DNA of 64,000 nt from Caulobacter soli (GCF_011045195.1 NZ_CP049199.1:4323501-4387500); one strand, 5' to 3'. Counted from the first letter of the stretch, positions 43,472 through 53,574 are shown. The notes: generated by a model from the letters alone, not told the origin. Numbers and translations: made by a program.

Positions 43472-44938
43472 TCAGTGGATAGGCCGCAGATAGATCGGGT
43501 TGCCGATCAGCAGCAGTCGCCCTTGGGCGTCACGCAGGTTCAACCGCACCCATGACGCCTTGCCGCCCATCTTCACCGTGAACCCGCCGGTCGGCCCGAC
43601 AGCCACCGCCAACTTCACGCCATCCCGGATCACCTCCAGCCCCGACAGGTCACCGCCGGCCAGCGAGGCCGTGAAGGCCACCGCCTCGCCGGGACGCGCG
43701 GTCAGGACGCCGCCCATGACCGCCTGGCCGGACTTTGACTTGGCGCTCAGGTCCAGCAGCCGATCCTTGGTCCCGTCCAGGTCGATGAACACCCGGCCCG
43801 CGCGAACGCCCGCCAGAATCCCCGCCGTCGACAGTTCCTCGGCGTGGACCACCGTGGTCGGGCGGCCGATGGCGCCGGGGGTTTCGGGGGGCAGGCCGGC
43901 GTCGTGGTTGTCGCTGCCGCCGACGGCGGTGATGCGGTGGCCGGCGTTCAGTTGAGCCTCCCAGAAGGGCACGCCGAACAGAGGTCCCTCGGCCCGGCCG
44001 CCCTGGGCGCGCTGCGAGCCGCCGTTGGCGACCTCGATCGACTGCACCTGGTCATAGTCCGTGTTCGGAACGGTCCAGCCACAGCCCATGCACTGCTCGC
44101 CCGAGGGAGAGCTGGGATGGTTGATCGAAAACACCCCGCCGGCCGCCGCCACCGCATCCTGCAGAGCCTTGATCGTCGGCACGGCCGGGTCGCCCAGGCG
44201 GAAGTCGATGAAGGCCGTGGGTCCGAAGACGTTGGCGTGGCCCTGGAAGGTGGTGACCTCCCGGCCGGGGATCAGCAGCAGCTGGTCGAAGGCCGGCTGC
44301 AGCTCGGCCATGGCCTCGTAGTGGCTGGTGGTGTTGTGGTCGGTGATGGCGATGAAATCCAGGCCCCGGGCCTGGGCCGCCTGCGCCGTGCGATAGACCG
44401 GGCACGGGGCGCGGGCGCCGGACTGGGCCAGGCAGGAACCGTCGCTATGGGCGGTGTGCATGTGCAGGTCGCCGCGATACCAGCCGGGCGCGGCCTTCAG
44501 CGGCGCGGGCGCGAAGCTCGTCACGCCGGGCCGACGCTCGAAGGTGATCCTGGCCTCGTAGGCCGCCGACGAGCCCGGCCGCGCGTTGGGCACACCCAGC
44601 AGCAGGGTCCAGCGGCCGGCCGGCAACGGGCCGGGCAAATAGCTGGGCGTGGCCTCCTCGGCCGAGATCGTGAAGCGCTTCTTGTTGCCGCCGCTCCAGC
44701 CGCGGAACCGCACGGGGTCCAGCAGGCCCAGGTCGACGACGGTCTTCTGGTCGCGGGCGTAGTCGACCTCGACGGTCAGGCGGGTGACGCCGTCGGGCAC
44801 GTCGAAGGTCACCGGCTTGTAGGTCTGGTGGTCGGCGCCCAGCACCTGGCCGGTCAGGACGAGGTCGGGCTTACCCGCTTCAGCGGCCCCGGCGGGCGTG
44901 GCCAAAAGGAGGAAGATCAGCGCCAGCCAACGGACCAT
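43472..44938 (-). CDS. Secreted PHP-domain (CehA/McbA-like) metallohydrolase
   Basis: A 488-residue exported protein (signal peptide MVRWLALIFLLLATPAGA). An N-terminal beta-sandwich (about 20-140) is followed by a PHP metal-hydrolase domain: RGDLHMHTAHSDG, DFIAITDHNTTSHYEAM, PGREVTT, FSINHPSSP and AVGGSDNHDAG provide the His/Asp metal ligands. Related proteins hydrolyse phosphoesters or carbamate esters; the true substrate is unknown. A C-terminal beta domain follows. It stands next to the fec-type receptor gene, in the same direction, about 70 bp downstream. Confidence 0.85.
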   Translation of the reverse strand: MVRWLALIFLLLATPAGAAEAGKPDLVLTGQVLGADHQTYKPVTFDVPDGVTRLTVEVDYARDQKTVVDLGLLDPVRFRGWSGGNKKRFTISAEEATPSYLPGPLPAGRWTLLLGVPNARPGSSAAYEARITFERRPGVTSFAPAPLKAAPGWYRGDLHMHTAHSDGSCLAQSGARAPCPVYRTAQAAQARGLDFIAITDHNTTSHYEAMAELQPAFDQLLLIPGREVTTFQGHANVFGPTAFIDFRLGDPAVPTIKALQDAVAAAGGVFSINHPSSPSGEQCMGCGWTVPNTDYDQVQSIEVANGGSQRAQGGRAEGPLFGVPFWEAQLNAGHRITAVGGSDNHDAGLPPETPGAIGRPTTVVHAEELSTAGILAGVRAGRVFIDLDGTKDRLLDLSAKSKSGQAVMGGVLTARPGEAVAFTASLAGGDLSGLEVIRDGVKLAVAVGPTGGFTVKMGGKASWVRLNLRDAQGRLLLIGNPIYLRPIH

Positions 44939-45009
44939 GCTCGGCTCCTAAAAAGGCGGGCGGCCGGTTGCAGCCGGCCGCCCAGTCGAGGGGATGTCAG
45001 GGAAGAAGA

Positions 45010-47808
45010 CTAGAACCGGTACATCAGCGCCGCGCGGAACGAGCGGCCGAACTCCGGACGGCCGACGCCGTACAGCGCCCCGGCCTCGCCGCTGATGATC
45101 TGGCCGGCGCGGGGATTGCCTTCGGTCAGGCCCAGCTCGTTGAACAGGTTGTTGCCGTAGCCATAGACCGTCAGGGCGTCGGTGATGTTGTAGCGGATCG
45201 TGGCGCCCACCAAGGTGTAGGCCGGCAGTTTCGAGGTGTTGGCGGCGTCCGAATAGCGGTCGTCGTAGCGCTCGACGGTCGTCTCCAGGCGCAGCCTGCT
45301 GTCCAGCAGGTTCACGCCCGGCGTCAGGCGGAACGAGGTCTTGGGCACGCGGATCAGCTGGTTGCCGGTGAAGTCGCGGGTGCGGCTGGCCGTGCCGGCC
45401 GGCGGCTTGACCTGGCAGGTCGGATCCGAGGCGGCGACCGTGCAGGCCTCTTCGAACTTATAGTCGCCGAACTCGGGGTTCTGGATCGTGGCGCTGAAGC
45501 GCAGGTCGAACCACGAGACCGGTCGCACCACGCCTTCCAGCTCCAGGCCCAGGGTCTTGGTGTCGGTCATGCTGGTCTGGTTGACGTAGGCGCCGGTGGT
45601 CGGATTGAACACCAGGCTGCCGAAGCCGAGGTTGTCATAGGTGGTCTGGAAGGCCGTGGCGTAGAGCTCGACCTTCGGGGTCACCCATTTGAAGCCCAGC
45701 TCCGACAGGTCCATGGTCTGGACCATGCCCGTCGAATTGGTGGCGTTGGTGATGTAGTCGCCCAGCGAGGGCAGGCGGAAGGCCGAGGTGTAGCGGCCGA
45801 ACATGCCCATCTCGCCGGTGAACTTGTAGTCGACGCCGATCGTCCAGCCGGCGTGCTGGAACTTGCGGTCCAGGCGGTCATAGACGCCCGTGCCCGCCAG
45901 CACGGTGTCGTCGGCCGCCGTCGGCGATTGGCCAAGGTTGATGGTCGCCGAGCGCTCGCTGCGGCCCTCGAACTCGATCTTCTCCCAGCGCACGCCGGCG
46001 TCGACGCGCAGTTTCGGCGTGATGCTCCACTCGTCGGTCAGGTAGAGGGCCACGGTGTTGGACTTGCCGTCGCCGTTGGCGAACTCGGCGCCGTAGCGGC
46101 TGATGCCGTTCTCGGTCAGGCTGGACAGCACCTTGCCGGTCGCGTCGACGGCCACCAGGTCCAGGCGGCGAGCGTTGCTCCGCACGTCCAGCAGGGCGTT
46201 GGCCGAGTAGCGGTTGAAAGCCTCTTCGACGTGGGCGTTGTAGACGCCGAACGCCACGTCGTGGGTCTGGCCGGCCACCTCGAACTTGTGCAGGAAGCGG
46301 GCGTCGTTGATCAGCTCGTCCAGCGGCACCGAGACGTAGCGGAGCGAGCCGTCGATCACCAGGCCGTTGCCGTTCTGGCCGGCGCCGGCGGTGTTGAACA
46401 CCTCGCCGCTGGTCGTGTAGCGCAGCTGCACGTCGGTGGCGCCCGGCGTGGCGGCCAGCAGGGCGGCGCGGTACTGCTTGATGCGATCCGAACCCAGCAC
46501 CGGAGTGTTGGGGAACAGGCCGATGCGCTTGGATTCCGAGGTGCGGTAGCGCAGCGTGTCCTGGAAGTTCCAGCCGTCGAACGGCTCGTACTTGAACACC
46601 GCCGTGGCCTGGGTCAGCTCGACCTCGGTGCCGCGCGTCAGGTCCCAGTCGAACGGACCGGTCGGGCCGCGCAGGGTCAGGTGGGCGGTCTCCGGGCCGG
46701 CCAGGGTGCCGGTCAGCGGGTCGAAGCCGGGGGCGGCGCTGGGGTCGCCGGCGGCGTTGAACTTCAGCGGCACGCCCGCGAACAGGATGACGTTGTCGTC
46801 CAGGTGCTTGAGGTTGAACTCGATGCTGCCGCGCTCGAACTCGCGGCCGGCCTCGACGCGCCACTGATAGCCCTTGTTGGCGTCGAAGCCCGGGTCGCGG
46901 ATGCCGTCTTCCTCGCGCCAGAAGCCGCCGACCGAGGCGTGCCAGCCGCCGCCGACCGGGCCGCCGTAGAACAGGTCGACGCGCTTGGTGCCGTAGTCGC
47001 TGACCTGGACCTTGGCGATGCCTTCGGGCGTGTCGCCGCCCTTGCGGGTGATGAAGTTGACCGTGCCGCCGGGGGCGTAGGAGGCGAAGATCGACGAGGG
47101 ACCGCCGCGCACCACCTCGATGCGGTCGATGGTCTCGTCCAGGCGGAACGACTGGTCGGCGTTCAGATAGCCCAGGCCGCCGTCGTGCTGGATCGGCGCG
47201 CCGTCTTCCTGCAAGGCGATGGCCGAGAAGCCTTCCTGCGGGATGCCGCGGGCGCGGATGTTGGCGCTGGCCTCGCCGCCCGAGGCCTCGACCCAGAAGC
47301 CGGGCACGGCCTTCAGCGCGTCGGCCACGCCCATCGGCGAGCGCAGGCGCAGCGACTCGGCGCTCATGGTGGTGACGGCGTAGCTGGTCTCCAGCCGCGT
47401 GCGGGCGTCCGAGCCGGCGCGCGAGGTGACGATGATCTCGCCGACCATGTCAGCCGGCGCGTTTGCCAAAGGGGCCGAACCCTTTTCGCGCAGGGTGATG
47501 ACCTGGGCGTTGGCCGAGGCGATCTCCAGCTCGCCGCCCTCGATCAGCCGGCGCAGGGCCTCCTCGCGGCCATAGGCGCCTTTCAGCCCCGCCGTGCGGT
47601 GGCGGGCGGCAACGTCGTAGGGGAACATCAGCTGCACGCCGGCCTGGCGCGAGAAGGCGTTCAGGGCGCTGGCGGTGTCGCCGGCCGGGATGTCGAAGGT
47701 CACGCGCGCGGCGGCTTGCGCCTGGGCCGCCGCCGGGACGACGGAAACCAGGGCCGTGGTGGCCAGCAAGGCGCAGGCGCCGATGCGCAGGCCCAAGGTC
47801 TTGATCAT
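45010..47808 (-). CDS. TonB-dependent receptor with N-terminal STN signalling domain (FecA-like)
   Basis: Outer-membrane ferric-siderophore or ferric-chelate receptor of 932 residues. Residues 1-30 are the signal peptide and residues 35-90 the STN domain (TFDIPAGDTASALNAFSRQA...LMFPYDV...AGLKGAYGREEALRRLI), which passes the signal to the adjacent FecR-like protein. A plug (EIIVTSRAG, VEVVRGGPSSIFASYAPGGT) and a 22-strand barrel ending in AALMYRF follow. The start at 47808 begins the signal peptide. It is directly downstream of the FecI and FecR genes on the same strand. The ligand is not predictable. Confidence 0.92.
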   Translation of the reverse strand: MIKTLGLRIGACALLATTALVSVVPAAAQAQAAARVTFDIPAGDTASALNAFSRQAGVQLMFPYDVAARHRTAGLKGAYGREEALRRLIEGGELEIASANAQVITLREKGSAPLANAPADMVGEIIVTSRAGSDARTRLETSYAVTTMSAESLRLRSPMGVADALKAVPGFWVEASGGEASANIRARGIPQEGFSAIALQEDGAPIQHDGGLGYLNADQSFRLDETIDRIEVVRGGPSSIFASYAPGGTVNFITRKGGDTPEGIAKVQVSDYGTKRVDLFYGGPVGGGWHASVGGFWREEDGIRDPGFDANKGYQWRVEAGREFERGSIEFNLKHLDDNVILFAGVPLKFNAAGDPSAAPGFDPLTGTLAGPETAHLTLRGPTGPFDWDLTRGTEVELTQATAVFKYEPFDGWNFQDTLRYRTSESKRIGLFPNTPVLGSDRIKQYRAALLAATPGATDVQLRYTTSGEVFNTAGAGQNGNGLVIDGSLRYVSVPLDELINDARFLHKFEVAGQTHDVAFGVYNAHVEEAFNRYSANALLDVRSNARRLDLVAVDATGKVLSSLTENGISRYGAEFANGDGKSNTVALYLTDEWSITPKLRVDAGVRWEKIEFEGRSERSATINLGQSPTAADDTVLAGTGVYDRLDRKFQHAGWTIGVDYKFTGEMGMFGRYTSAFRLPSLGDYITNATNSTGMVQTMDLSELGFKWVTPKVELYATAFQTTYDNLGFGSLVFNPTTGAYVNQTSMTDTKTLGLELEGVVRPVSWFDLRFSATIQNPEFGDYKFEEACTVAASDPTCQVKPPAGTASRTRDFTGNQLIRVPKTSFRLTPGVNLLDSRLRLETTVERYDDRYSDAANTSKLPAYTLVGATIRYNITDALTVYGYGNNLFNELGLTEGNPRAGQIISGEAGALYGVGRPEFGRSFRAALMYRF

Positions 47809-47881
47809 AGGAATGCCCCCATCTCGTTGATCGCCGTGATCGGCGTCTCGAACGGCAAGACGGGGGAGCGGGGCAAAACCC

Positions 47882-48832
47882 CTATCGAGATTTAAGAAGA
47901 ATTCGCGACGGTCCGTCCTCGATGATCCGTACACCGAAGGTCGTGCGCAGGGCGTCCAGGAAGCTGTCGGGATCGCCGGTCAGAAAGCGGCCGCCCAGGC
48001 GCAAGCTCCCGGCCTTGTCGTCGCCGATCACCAGCTTGCGGGTCAGGTAACGGTTGTATTCCTCGACAGCGGCCGACAAGGCCTGGCCCTCGAAGACGAT
48101 CTCGCCGCGCCGCCACGCCTGGACCGCCTGGACGTCGGCCTCGGGCGTGGCGACCACGTCGATGTGGTGAGGCGTGACCTCCAAGGCCTGGCGGGCGTCG
48201 GCCGGGCCAGTCACCTGGGCCTGGGCCACGCCCGAGGCGGTCTCCACCGCCGCCCGGCCGGCCAACACGATCAGATCGAGGCCCGCCGGCCGCAGGCGGG
48301 CGTTGAACTGGCCAGCGGCCAAGCGGGCCAAGCCTTGCGAAGTGAACAGCTCGAACGGCCGCAGGCTGTCGTGGACAACCATCAGCGCCGCCTCGCCGCG
48401 CGACAGCCACAGCCGCCGGCGCTTGCGGTCGAACCGCCAGAAGACCTCGGTGTCGGTGTTGAGCTCGACCGAGCTGCCGTCGGGCAAGGCCAGGGTCCGG
48501 CGCTCGCCCACCCCGGTGACCACGCGGTCGCGCAGGAGGACGTCGCGGCCCAGCCAGGCGCCGCCGACAACGCTGGCCGCCAGGGCCGCGCCGCCGCTGG
48601 CCAGCCAGGCGCGGCGGCTGGGCTTGGGAACGGCGATGTCGTCGGCGCCGCGCAGGGCGTCCAGCCGGGTCCAGGCGCTGGCCACCTCGGCGAAGGCGGC
48701 GGCGCGGCGCGGATCGGCCTCGCGCCAGGCGTCCAGATCCTGTTCGGAAGCGCGGCCCGCGTCGAGCCGCGCCAGCCACAGCGAAGCCTCGGCGATCAAT
48801 GCGTCTCTGTCTTGATCGCCCGGCTTGGCCAT
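47882..48832 (-). CDS. FecR family anti-sigma factor / signal transducer
   Basis: A 316-residue inner-membrane regulator. The cytoplasmic part (DALIAEASLWLARLDAG, ADPRRAAAFAEVASAWTRLD) is the DUF4880 sigma-binding segment. RRAWLASGGAALAASVVGGA is the membrane helix. The periplasmic FecR domain follows (GERRTLALPDGSSVELNTDT, LSRGEAALMV). It holds its sigma factor until the STN domain of the receptor reports substrate. Its start overlaps the sigma-factor gene by 37 bp; the receptor begins 74 bp after its stop. Confidence 0.92.
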   Translation of the reverse strand: MAKPGDQDRDALIAEASLWLARLDAGRASEQDLDAWREADPRRAAAFAEVASAWTRLDALRGADDIAVPKPSRRAWLASGGAALAASVVGGAWLGRDVLLRDRVVTGVGERRTLALPDGSSVELNTDTEVFWRFDRKRRRLWLSRGEAALMVVHDSLRPFELFTSQGLARLAAGQFNARLRPAGLDLIVLAGRAAVETASGVAQAQVTGPADARQALEVTPHHIDVVATPEADVQAVQAWRRGEIVFEGQALSAAVEEYNRYLTRKLVIGDDKAGSLRLGGRFLTGDPDSFLDALRTTFGVRIIEDGPSRILLKSR

Positions 48833-49377
48833 GAACTCGATCGTTTCTCGATACTGCGGCCATCGCCCGCGGCCAGGGCCTTGGTCAAGAGCTTCAGGCC
48901 CTTGGCCAGGTGTTTCTCAACTGTAGAGACGGACAAGTTCAACCTGACCGCTATCTGTCCAGGCGACAGGCCGTGCATTTTTCGCAAGGTCAGCACTTTT
49001 CGGCACTGGACGGGCAGGCGCTCCAGGGCCGCCAGCACCAGGTCCAGCTCCTGGCGGGCGCTGGTCACGGCATAGGCGTCCGGCGCGGGGTCGGGCAGAG
49101 CGTCCATCTCCAGCACCCCGATCTGACGGATGGCCACCACCTTGGCGCGGCGGAAACGTTCGAAGGCCAGGTTGCGGATGATGGTCATCACAAACCGCTC
49201 GGGCGCCTCCAGCCGCCGCCATTCGACGACGCCCAGCACCTTGGCGTAAGCCTCCTGCACCAGGTCCTCGGCGTCGCCCTCGTCGCCCACCAGCTTGCGG
49301 GCATAGGCCCGGTAGTTGGCCGCGTAGGGCAGGACGCTGGCGGCGAACCAGCGGTCGATGTCGCGTAGCCAAGCCAT
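48796..49377 (-). CDS. ECF-type RNA polymerase sigma factor (FecI-like)
   Basis: A 193-residue sigma-70 factor with region 2 (YRAYARKLVGDEGDAEDLVQ, RFVMTIIRNLAFERFRRAK) and region 4 (ALERLPVQCRKVLTLRKMHG, LSPGQIAVRLNLSVSTVEKH). It belongs to the iron-uptake ECF group and should transcribe the receptor gene when the FecR-like protein releases it. It overlaps the FecR-like start by 37 bp. Upstream on the minus strand, GCTAGTTC near 49430 fits a housekeeping -10 box, though no clear -35 is present. Confidence 0.92.
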   Translation of the reverse strand: MAWLRDIDRWFAASVLPYAANYRAYARKLVGDEGDAEDLVQEAYAKVLGVVEWRRLEAPERFVMTIIRNLAFERFRRAKVVAIRQIGVLEMDALPDPAPDAYAVTSARQELDLVLAALERLPVQCRKVLTLRKMHGLSPGQIAVRLNLSVSTVEKHLAKGLKLLTKALAAGDGRSIEKRSSSWPSRAIKTETH

Positions 49378-49531
49378 GGAAGACGTCCCGCCCCCTCATC
49401 GCGTCGCCAGGATTCCTTAAGGCGCTGAACTAGCCGCATCGTGTGTCGGTTTGCTGACAGGCCGCCGCCCTCTTGCCGACGGCGCTCAGGAGCCTAGGTG
49501 TGAGGGCGCGGCGAAGCGCGAGGACCCCGGC

Positions 49532-50227
49532 GTGACCGATCGACCCTGGCAAGGCCAGCTGGACCTGGGCGACCGCTGGGCGGTGTGGTCCGGCTCGATC
49601 GGCCACAGCGTTCCGCACCGCCACCTGGCCGCCCAGCTGGTGCTGGCCGAGACGCCGGTCAGCGTCCACGACGGCCTGGGCCGGCCGCACACCGCCCGGG
49701 CGGTGCTGATCGACCCCCTGGTGCTGCACCGACTGGAGCCGCACGACCAGGCGCGGCAGGTCTATATCGAGGCCGTGGCCCCCAGCGCCGAGGCCGTCGC
49801 CAGGCTGGCGAAACTGCGACCGCTGCCGGACCTGGTGATCCTGAGTTCGCCCAATCCGCGCCTGCAGGCCTGGCGACGGGTGCTGACCGATCCCGACGCG
49901 CCCCGCCCGCCGCCGCTGCCCGACAGCCTCCAGCGCTCCCTGGTCGTGGTCGACTCGCGCCTCGTCGACGGCCCGGTGCCCCTGGCCACGGCGGCGCGGG
50001 CGGCCGACCTGTCGCCCGAGCGCTATCGCCACCTGTTCGTCGAGGCCATGGGCCTGCCGTTCCGGCGCTACCTGCTGTGGCGACGCGTCGAGCAGGCCGT
50101 CGCGGCCCTGACGCGGGGCGACGACGTGACCACCGCGGCCCACGCCGCCGGCTTCGCCGACGCCGCCCATTTCGCCCGGACGCTGAAGGCGATGTTCGGC
50201 GTGACGGCGACGCAGATCCCGCTCTAG
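49532..50227 (+). CDS. AraC-type helix-turn-helix transcriptional regulator
   Basis: A 231-residue protein starting with GTG behind GCGAGGACCCCGG. The N-terminal half (QLDLGDRWAVWSGSIGHSVP, HRHLAAQLVLAE) is a cupin-like sensor. The C-terminal 100 residues are the AraC DNA-binding pair (PLATAARAADLSPERYRHLF, TTAAHAAGFADAAHFARTLK). It diverges from the sigma-factor gene and is followed 46 bp later by a methyltransferase gene. Target unknown. Confidence 0.85.
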   Translation: MTDRPWQGQLDLGDRWAVWSGSIGHSVPHRHLAAQLVLAETPVSVHDGLGRPHTARAVLIDPLVLHRLEPHDQARQVYIEAVAPSAEAVARLAKLRPLPDLVILSSPNPRLQAWRRVLTDPDAPRPPPLPDSLQRSLVVVDSRLVDGPVPLATAARAADLSPERYRHLFVEAMGLPFRRYLLWRRVEQAVAALTRGDDVTTAAHAAGFADAAHFARTLKAMFGVTATQIPL

Positions 50228-50273
50228 CCGCTACGTTCAAGCGCCTTCGTCCGCCGGCCGTCATCCTCACCCC

Positions 50274-50957
50274 ATGACCGACACCCGCTCCCCCGATACC
50301 CGTCCCTATGTCCCGGCCCTGGGCCGTCCCGAGCTGACCGGGCTCTACGACCACGTCGTCGCCCTGGTGTCCCGCGAGCGGGTATGGCGCGCGGCGTTGC
50401 TGGCCCAGGTCGCGCCCCGGCCCGGCGAGACGATCCTCGACGTCGGCTGCGGCACCGGGGCCTTCGCGGTGATGCTGAAGACCGCCTGCCCCGGCGCGCG
50501 GATCATCGGCGTCGACCCCGACCCCGCCATCCTGGCCCTGGCCGCCGCCAAGGCGCTCAAGGCCGGGGTCGAGATCGAATGGCGCCAGGCCATGGGCGAC
50601 CGGCTGGCCGACGTCGCGCCGGCGGGATCGGCGGACAAGGTGGTCTCCAGCCTGGTGCTGCACCAGTGTCCCCTGCCGATGAAGCAGGCCATCCTCGACG
50701 CCATGCACACGGCGCTGAAGCCGGGCGGCGCGATGGGGGTCGCCGACTACGGCCTGCAACGCACGGCCCTGATGCGGCTGCTGTTTCGCACCGTGCAGAT
50801 GACCGACGGTTTCGCCCTGACCGAGCCCAACGCCAAGGGCGTGTTGCCGTCGCTGATGGCCCAGGCCGGCTTCGCGGCGATCGAGGAGCGGCGGGTGATC
50901 CCGACCCCGACCGGATCGATCTCGCTCCACACGGCCAGCCGCCCGCCGGAGCCGTAG
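50274..50957 (+). CDS. Class I SAM-dependent methyltransferase
   Basis: A 227-residue methyltransferase with motif I ILDVGCGTGAFAVML, motif II RIIGVDPDPAIL and post-motif ALKPGGAMGVADYG. It resembles UbiE-type methyltransferases, but the substrate cannot be assigned. It lies 46 bp after the AraC gene and 45 bp before the acyl-CoA dehydrogenase, in one direction; no functional link is obvious. Confidence 0.88.
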   Translation: MTDTRSPDTRPYVPALGRPELTGLYDHVVALVSRERVWRAALLAQVAPRPGETILDVGCGTGAFAVMLKTACPGARIIGVDPDPAILALAAAKALKAGVEIEWRQAMGDRLADVAPAGSADKVVSSLVLHQCPLPMKQAILDAMHTALKPGGAMGVADYGLQRTALMRLLFRTVQMTDGFALTEPNAKGVLPSLMAQAGFAAIEERRVIPTPTGSISLHTASRPPEP

Positions 50958-51002
50958 CGGCCGCTGGGCGTTTGATGTCCATCGCATTGCAATGGTGGCG
51001 TC

Positions 51003-53321
51003 ATGACCAGCTTCAATCTCCGTCGGGACCTGATCACCCGGCCGATCCTCCAATGGGCGCGCGGCGTGATGCCGGCCCTGTCCCAGACCGAACGTGAGGC
51101 GATCGACGCCGGCGACACCTGGTGGGACGCGGCCCTGTTCACGGGCGATCCGGACTGGAACAAACTGCTGGCCTTCCCGGCCGCCAAGCTGCGCCCCGAC
51201 GAGCAGGCCTTCATCGACGGGCCGGTCAACACGCTGTGCGCCATGGTCAACGACTGGCAGATGACCTGGGAGACCCGCGACCTGTCGCCGGAGACCTGGG
51301 CCTATCTGAAGACCAACAAGTTCTTCGGGATGATCATCCCGAAGGAATACGGCGGCCTGGGTTTCAGCGCCTTCGGTCACGCCGAGATCGTCCGCAAGAT
51401 CGCCACCCGCTCGGCCTCGGCGGCGGTGACGGCGATGGTGCCCAACAGCCTCGGCCCTGGCGAGCTGATCATGAAGTTCGGCACGCAGGCGCAGCGCGAT
51501 CACTGGCTGCCGCGCCTGGCCGATGGCCGCGAGGTGCCGGCGTTTGGTCTCACCAGCCCCGAGGCGGGATCGGACGCCGGGGCCATGGTCGACGAGGGCG
51601 TGGTCTGTCGCGGCCAGTGGCAGGGCAAGGAGGTGCTGGGCATCAAGCTGAACTGGCACAAGCGCTACATCACCCTGGGCCCGGTCTGCACGGTGCTGGG
51701 CCTGGCCTTCAAGCTGAAGGACCCCGACCACCTGCTGGGCGACGTCGAGGACATCGGCATCACCTGCGCCCTGGTGCCGACCGATACGGCCGGAGTCGAG
51801 ATCGGCCGCCGCCACCTGCCCGCCTTCCAGACGTTCCAGAACGGTCCCAACTGGGGCAAGGACGTCTTCATTCCGATGGACCTGGTGATCGGCGGGGCCG
51901 AGCGCGTGGGCCAGGGCTGGATGATGCTGATGACCGCCCTGGCGGCCGGGCGCGGGATCTCGCTGCCGGCCATGTCGGGCGCGGCGGCGGCGTTCAGCGC
52001 CATGACCACCGGCGCCTACGCCCGCATCCGCAGCCAGTTCCACGTGCCGATCGGCAAGTTCGAGGGCGTGCAGGAGCGCCTGGCCCGCATCGCCGGCAAC
52101 GCCTACCTGCTGGACGGCGCGCGCCGCCTGACCTGCACGGGCCTGGACCTGGGCCACCATCCGTCGGTGATCTCGGCCCTGCTGAAGTCGGGCGCCACCG
52201 AGCGGATGCGGGTGGTGATCAACGACGCCATGGACGTGCACGGCGGCAAGGCGGTGATCGAGGGACCGCGCAACTACATGGGCTCGCAGTACCGGGCCAT
52301 TCCGGTGGGCATCACGGTCGAGGGCGCCAACATCCTGACCCGCAGCCTGATGGTGTTCGGCCAGGGCGCGATCCGGGCCCATCCGTTCATGCTGCAGGAG
52401 ATCCTGGCCATCGGCGAGGCGGACCGCGCCAAGGGCCTGGCCGACTTCGACGCGGTGTTCTGGAAGCACGTGGCCCACGCGGTGCGCACCGGCTTGCGGG
52501 CTTGGGGCCGTAGCTGGACCGGCGGGGCCTTCGCCCCGGCGCCGCAGGCCGGTCGGGCCAGTCCCTTCTATCGCAAGATGGGCCGCTACAGCGCCGCCTT
52601 CGCCCTGACCTCCGACATCGCCCTGCTGACCCTGGGCGGCGCGCTGAAGCGCAAGGAGATGCTGTCGGGCCGCCTGGGCGACATCCTGGCCGAGCTCTAT
52701 TTCCTGTCGGGCGCCCTGAAGCGCTGGGAGGACGAGGGCCGCCAGGACGCCGATTTCCCGCTGCTGCAATGGTGCATGGACACGGGCTTCGCCACGATCG
52801 AGCAGCGCTTCGACGAGGTGTTCGCCAACCTGCCCAACCAACTGGCCGGCTGGCTGCTGCGGGCGGCGATCCTGCCGCTGGGGCCGCGTCGCCGGGGACC
52901 GTCTGACCGGGTGACCACCGCCTGCGCCGAACTGCTGCTGGCCCCCTCGGCCACCCGTGACCGACTGATCGAGAACGTCTATGTGGGCGGCCATGACGAG
53001 GCCGTGGGCCAGTTGATCGACGCCTTCGAACGGGTGGTCGCCACCCAGCCCATCCACGACCGCCTGCGCGCCCAGAAGATCCGGAACTGGAAGGACGGGG
53101 TCGAGGGCGGCTCGGTCTCGGCCGACGAGATCGCGGCGCTGGAAGCGGCCGACAAGGCCGTGGCGGCGGTGATCGAGGTCGACGACTTCGCCCACGACGG
53201 GCTGGCGATGCGGAGCGTCGCCGAAGCCCGGCCGGCGCGGCCGATCTGGACCGACGGCGTGGTCCAGCGCCCGGAACTCGACGTCGAGGAGCAACGGACG
53301 TTCAGCGGGGTGGAGCTGTAG
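51003..53321 (+). CDS. fadE: FadE-type acyl-CoA dehydrogenase with DUF1974 tail
   Basis: First step of fatty-acid beta-oxidation. The 772-residue protein is twice the size of ordinary acyl-CoA dehydrogenases. Residues 70-470 form the dehydrogenase (FGMIIPKEYGGLGFSAFGHA, FGLTSPEAGSDAGAM, MDVHGGKAVIEGPRNYMG), and 480-772 the DUF1974 domain seen in E. coli FadE. The FAD site and the Glu-containing GITVEGANILTR segment are intact. The ATG at 51003 follows an AATGGTGGCGTC sequence of weak ribosome-site quality. It is the second acyl-CoA dehydrogenase in the window. Confidence 0.9.
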   Translation: MTSFNLRRDLITRPILQWARGVMPALSQTEREAIDAGDTWWDAALFTGDPDWNKLLAFPAAKLRPDEQAFIDGPVNTLCAMVNDWQMTWETRDLSPETWAYLKTNKFFGMIIPKEYGGLGFSAFGHAEIVRKIATRSASAAVTAMVPNSLGPGELIMKFGTQAQRDHWLPRLADGREVPAFGLTSPEAGSDAGAMVDEGVVCRGQWQGKEVLGIKLNWHKRYITLGPVCTVLGLAFKLKDPDHLLGDVEDIGITCALVPTDTAGVEIGRRHLPAFQTFQNGPNWGKDVFIPMDLVIGGAERVGQGWMMLMTALAAGRGISLPAMSGAAAAFSAMTTGAYARIRSQFHVPIGKFEGVQERLARIAGNAYLLDGARRLTCTGLDLGHHPSVISALLKSGATERMRVVINDAMDVHGGKAVIEGPRNYMGSQYRAIPVGITVEGANILTRSLMVFGQGAIRAHPFMLQEILAIGEADRAKGLADFDAVFWKHVAHAVRTGLRAWGRSWTGGAFAPAPQAGRASPFYRKMGRYSAAFALTSDIALLTLGGALKRKEMLSGRLGDILAELYFLSGALKRWEDEGRQDADFPLLQWCMDTGFATIEQRFDEVFANLPNQLAGWLLRAAILPLGPRRRGPSDRVTTACAELLLAPSATRDRLIENVYVGGHDEAVGQLIDAFERVVATQPIHDRLRAQKIRNWKDGVEGGSVSADEIAALEAADKAVAAVIEVDDFAHDGLAMRSVAEARPARPIWTDGVVQRPELDVEEQRTFSGVEL

Positions 53322-53337
53322 ATCTCGCCAAATTCTA

Positions 53338-53480
53338 AAGCCTCCCCCTGTGGGGGAGGCGATCGCGAAGCGATCGGTGGGGGGAGTTTTAGGGTCGTCG
53401 ACCCGGGTAGCAGCTACCACCCGATCGCTCCCCCCTCCGTCGGCCTGCGGCCGACACCTCCCCCCACAGGGGGAGGCTTT
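53338..53480. repeat. Intergenic inverted repeat, family G
   Basis: The ends AAGCCTCCCCCTGTGGGGGA and its complement enclose GCGATCGCGAAGCGATCGGT with an inner hairpin, GGGTAGCAGCTACCC-like sequence, and CGGCCTGCGGCCG. It fills the gap between fadE and the galactanase gene. Confidence 0.8.
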
Positions 53481-53574
53481 GGGCCAAACCTTCGAACTCC
53501 GCGCTTGATTTATAATACTAATGCGGCAACCTTCCCCGCGCCCCAACGAGGGCGCGTCGTCGGAAGGAAACGTC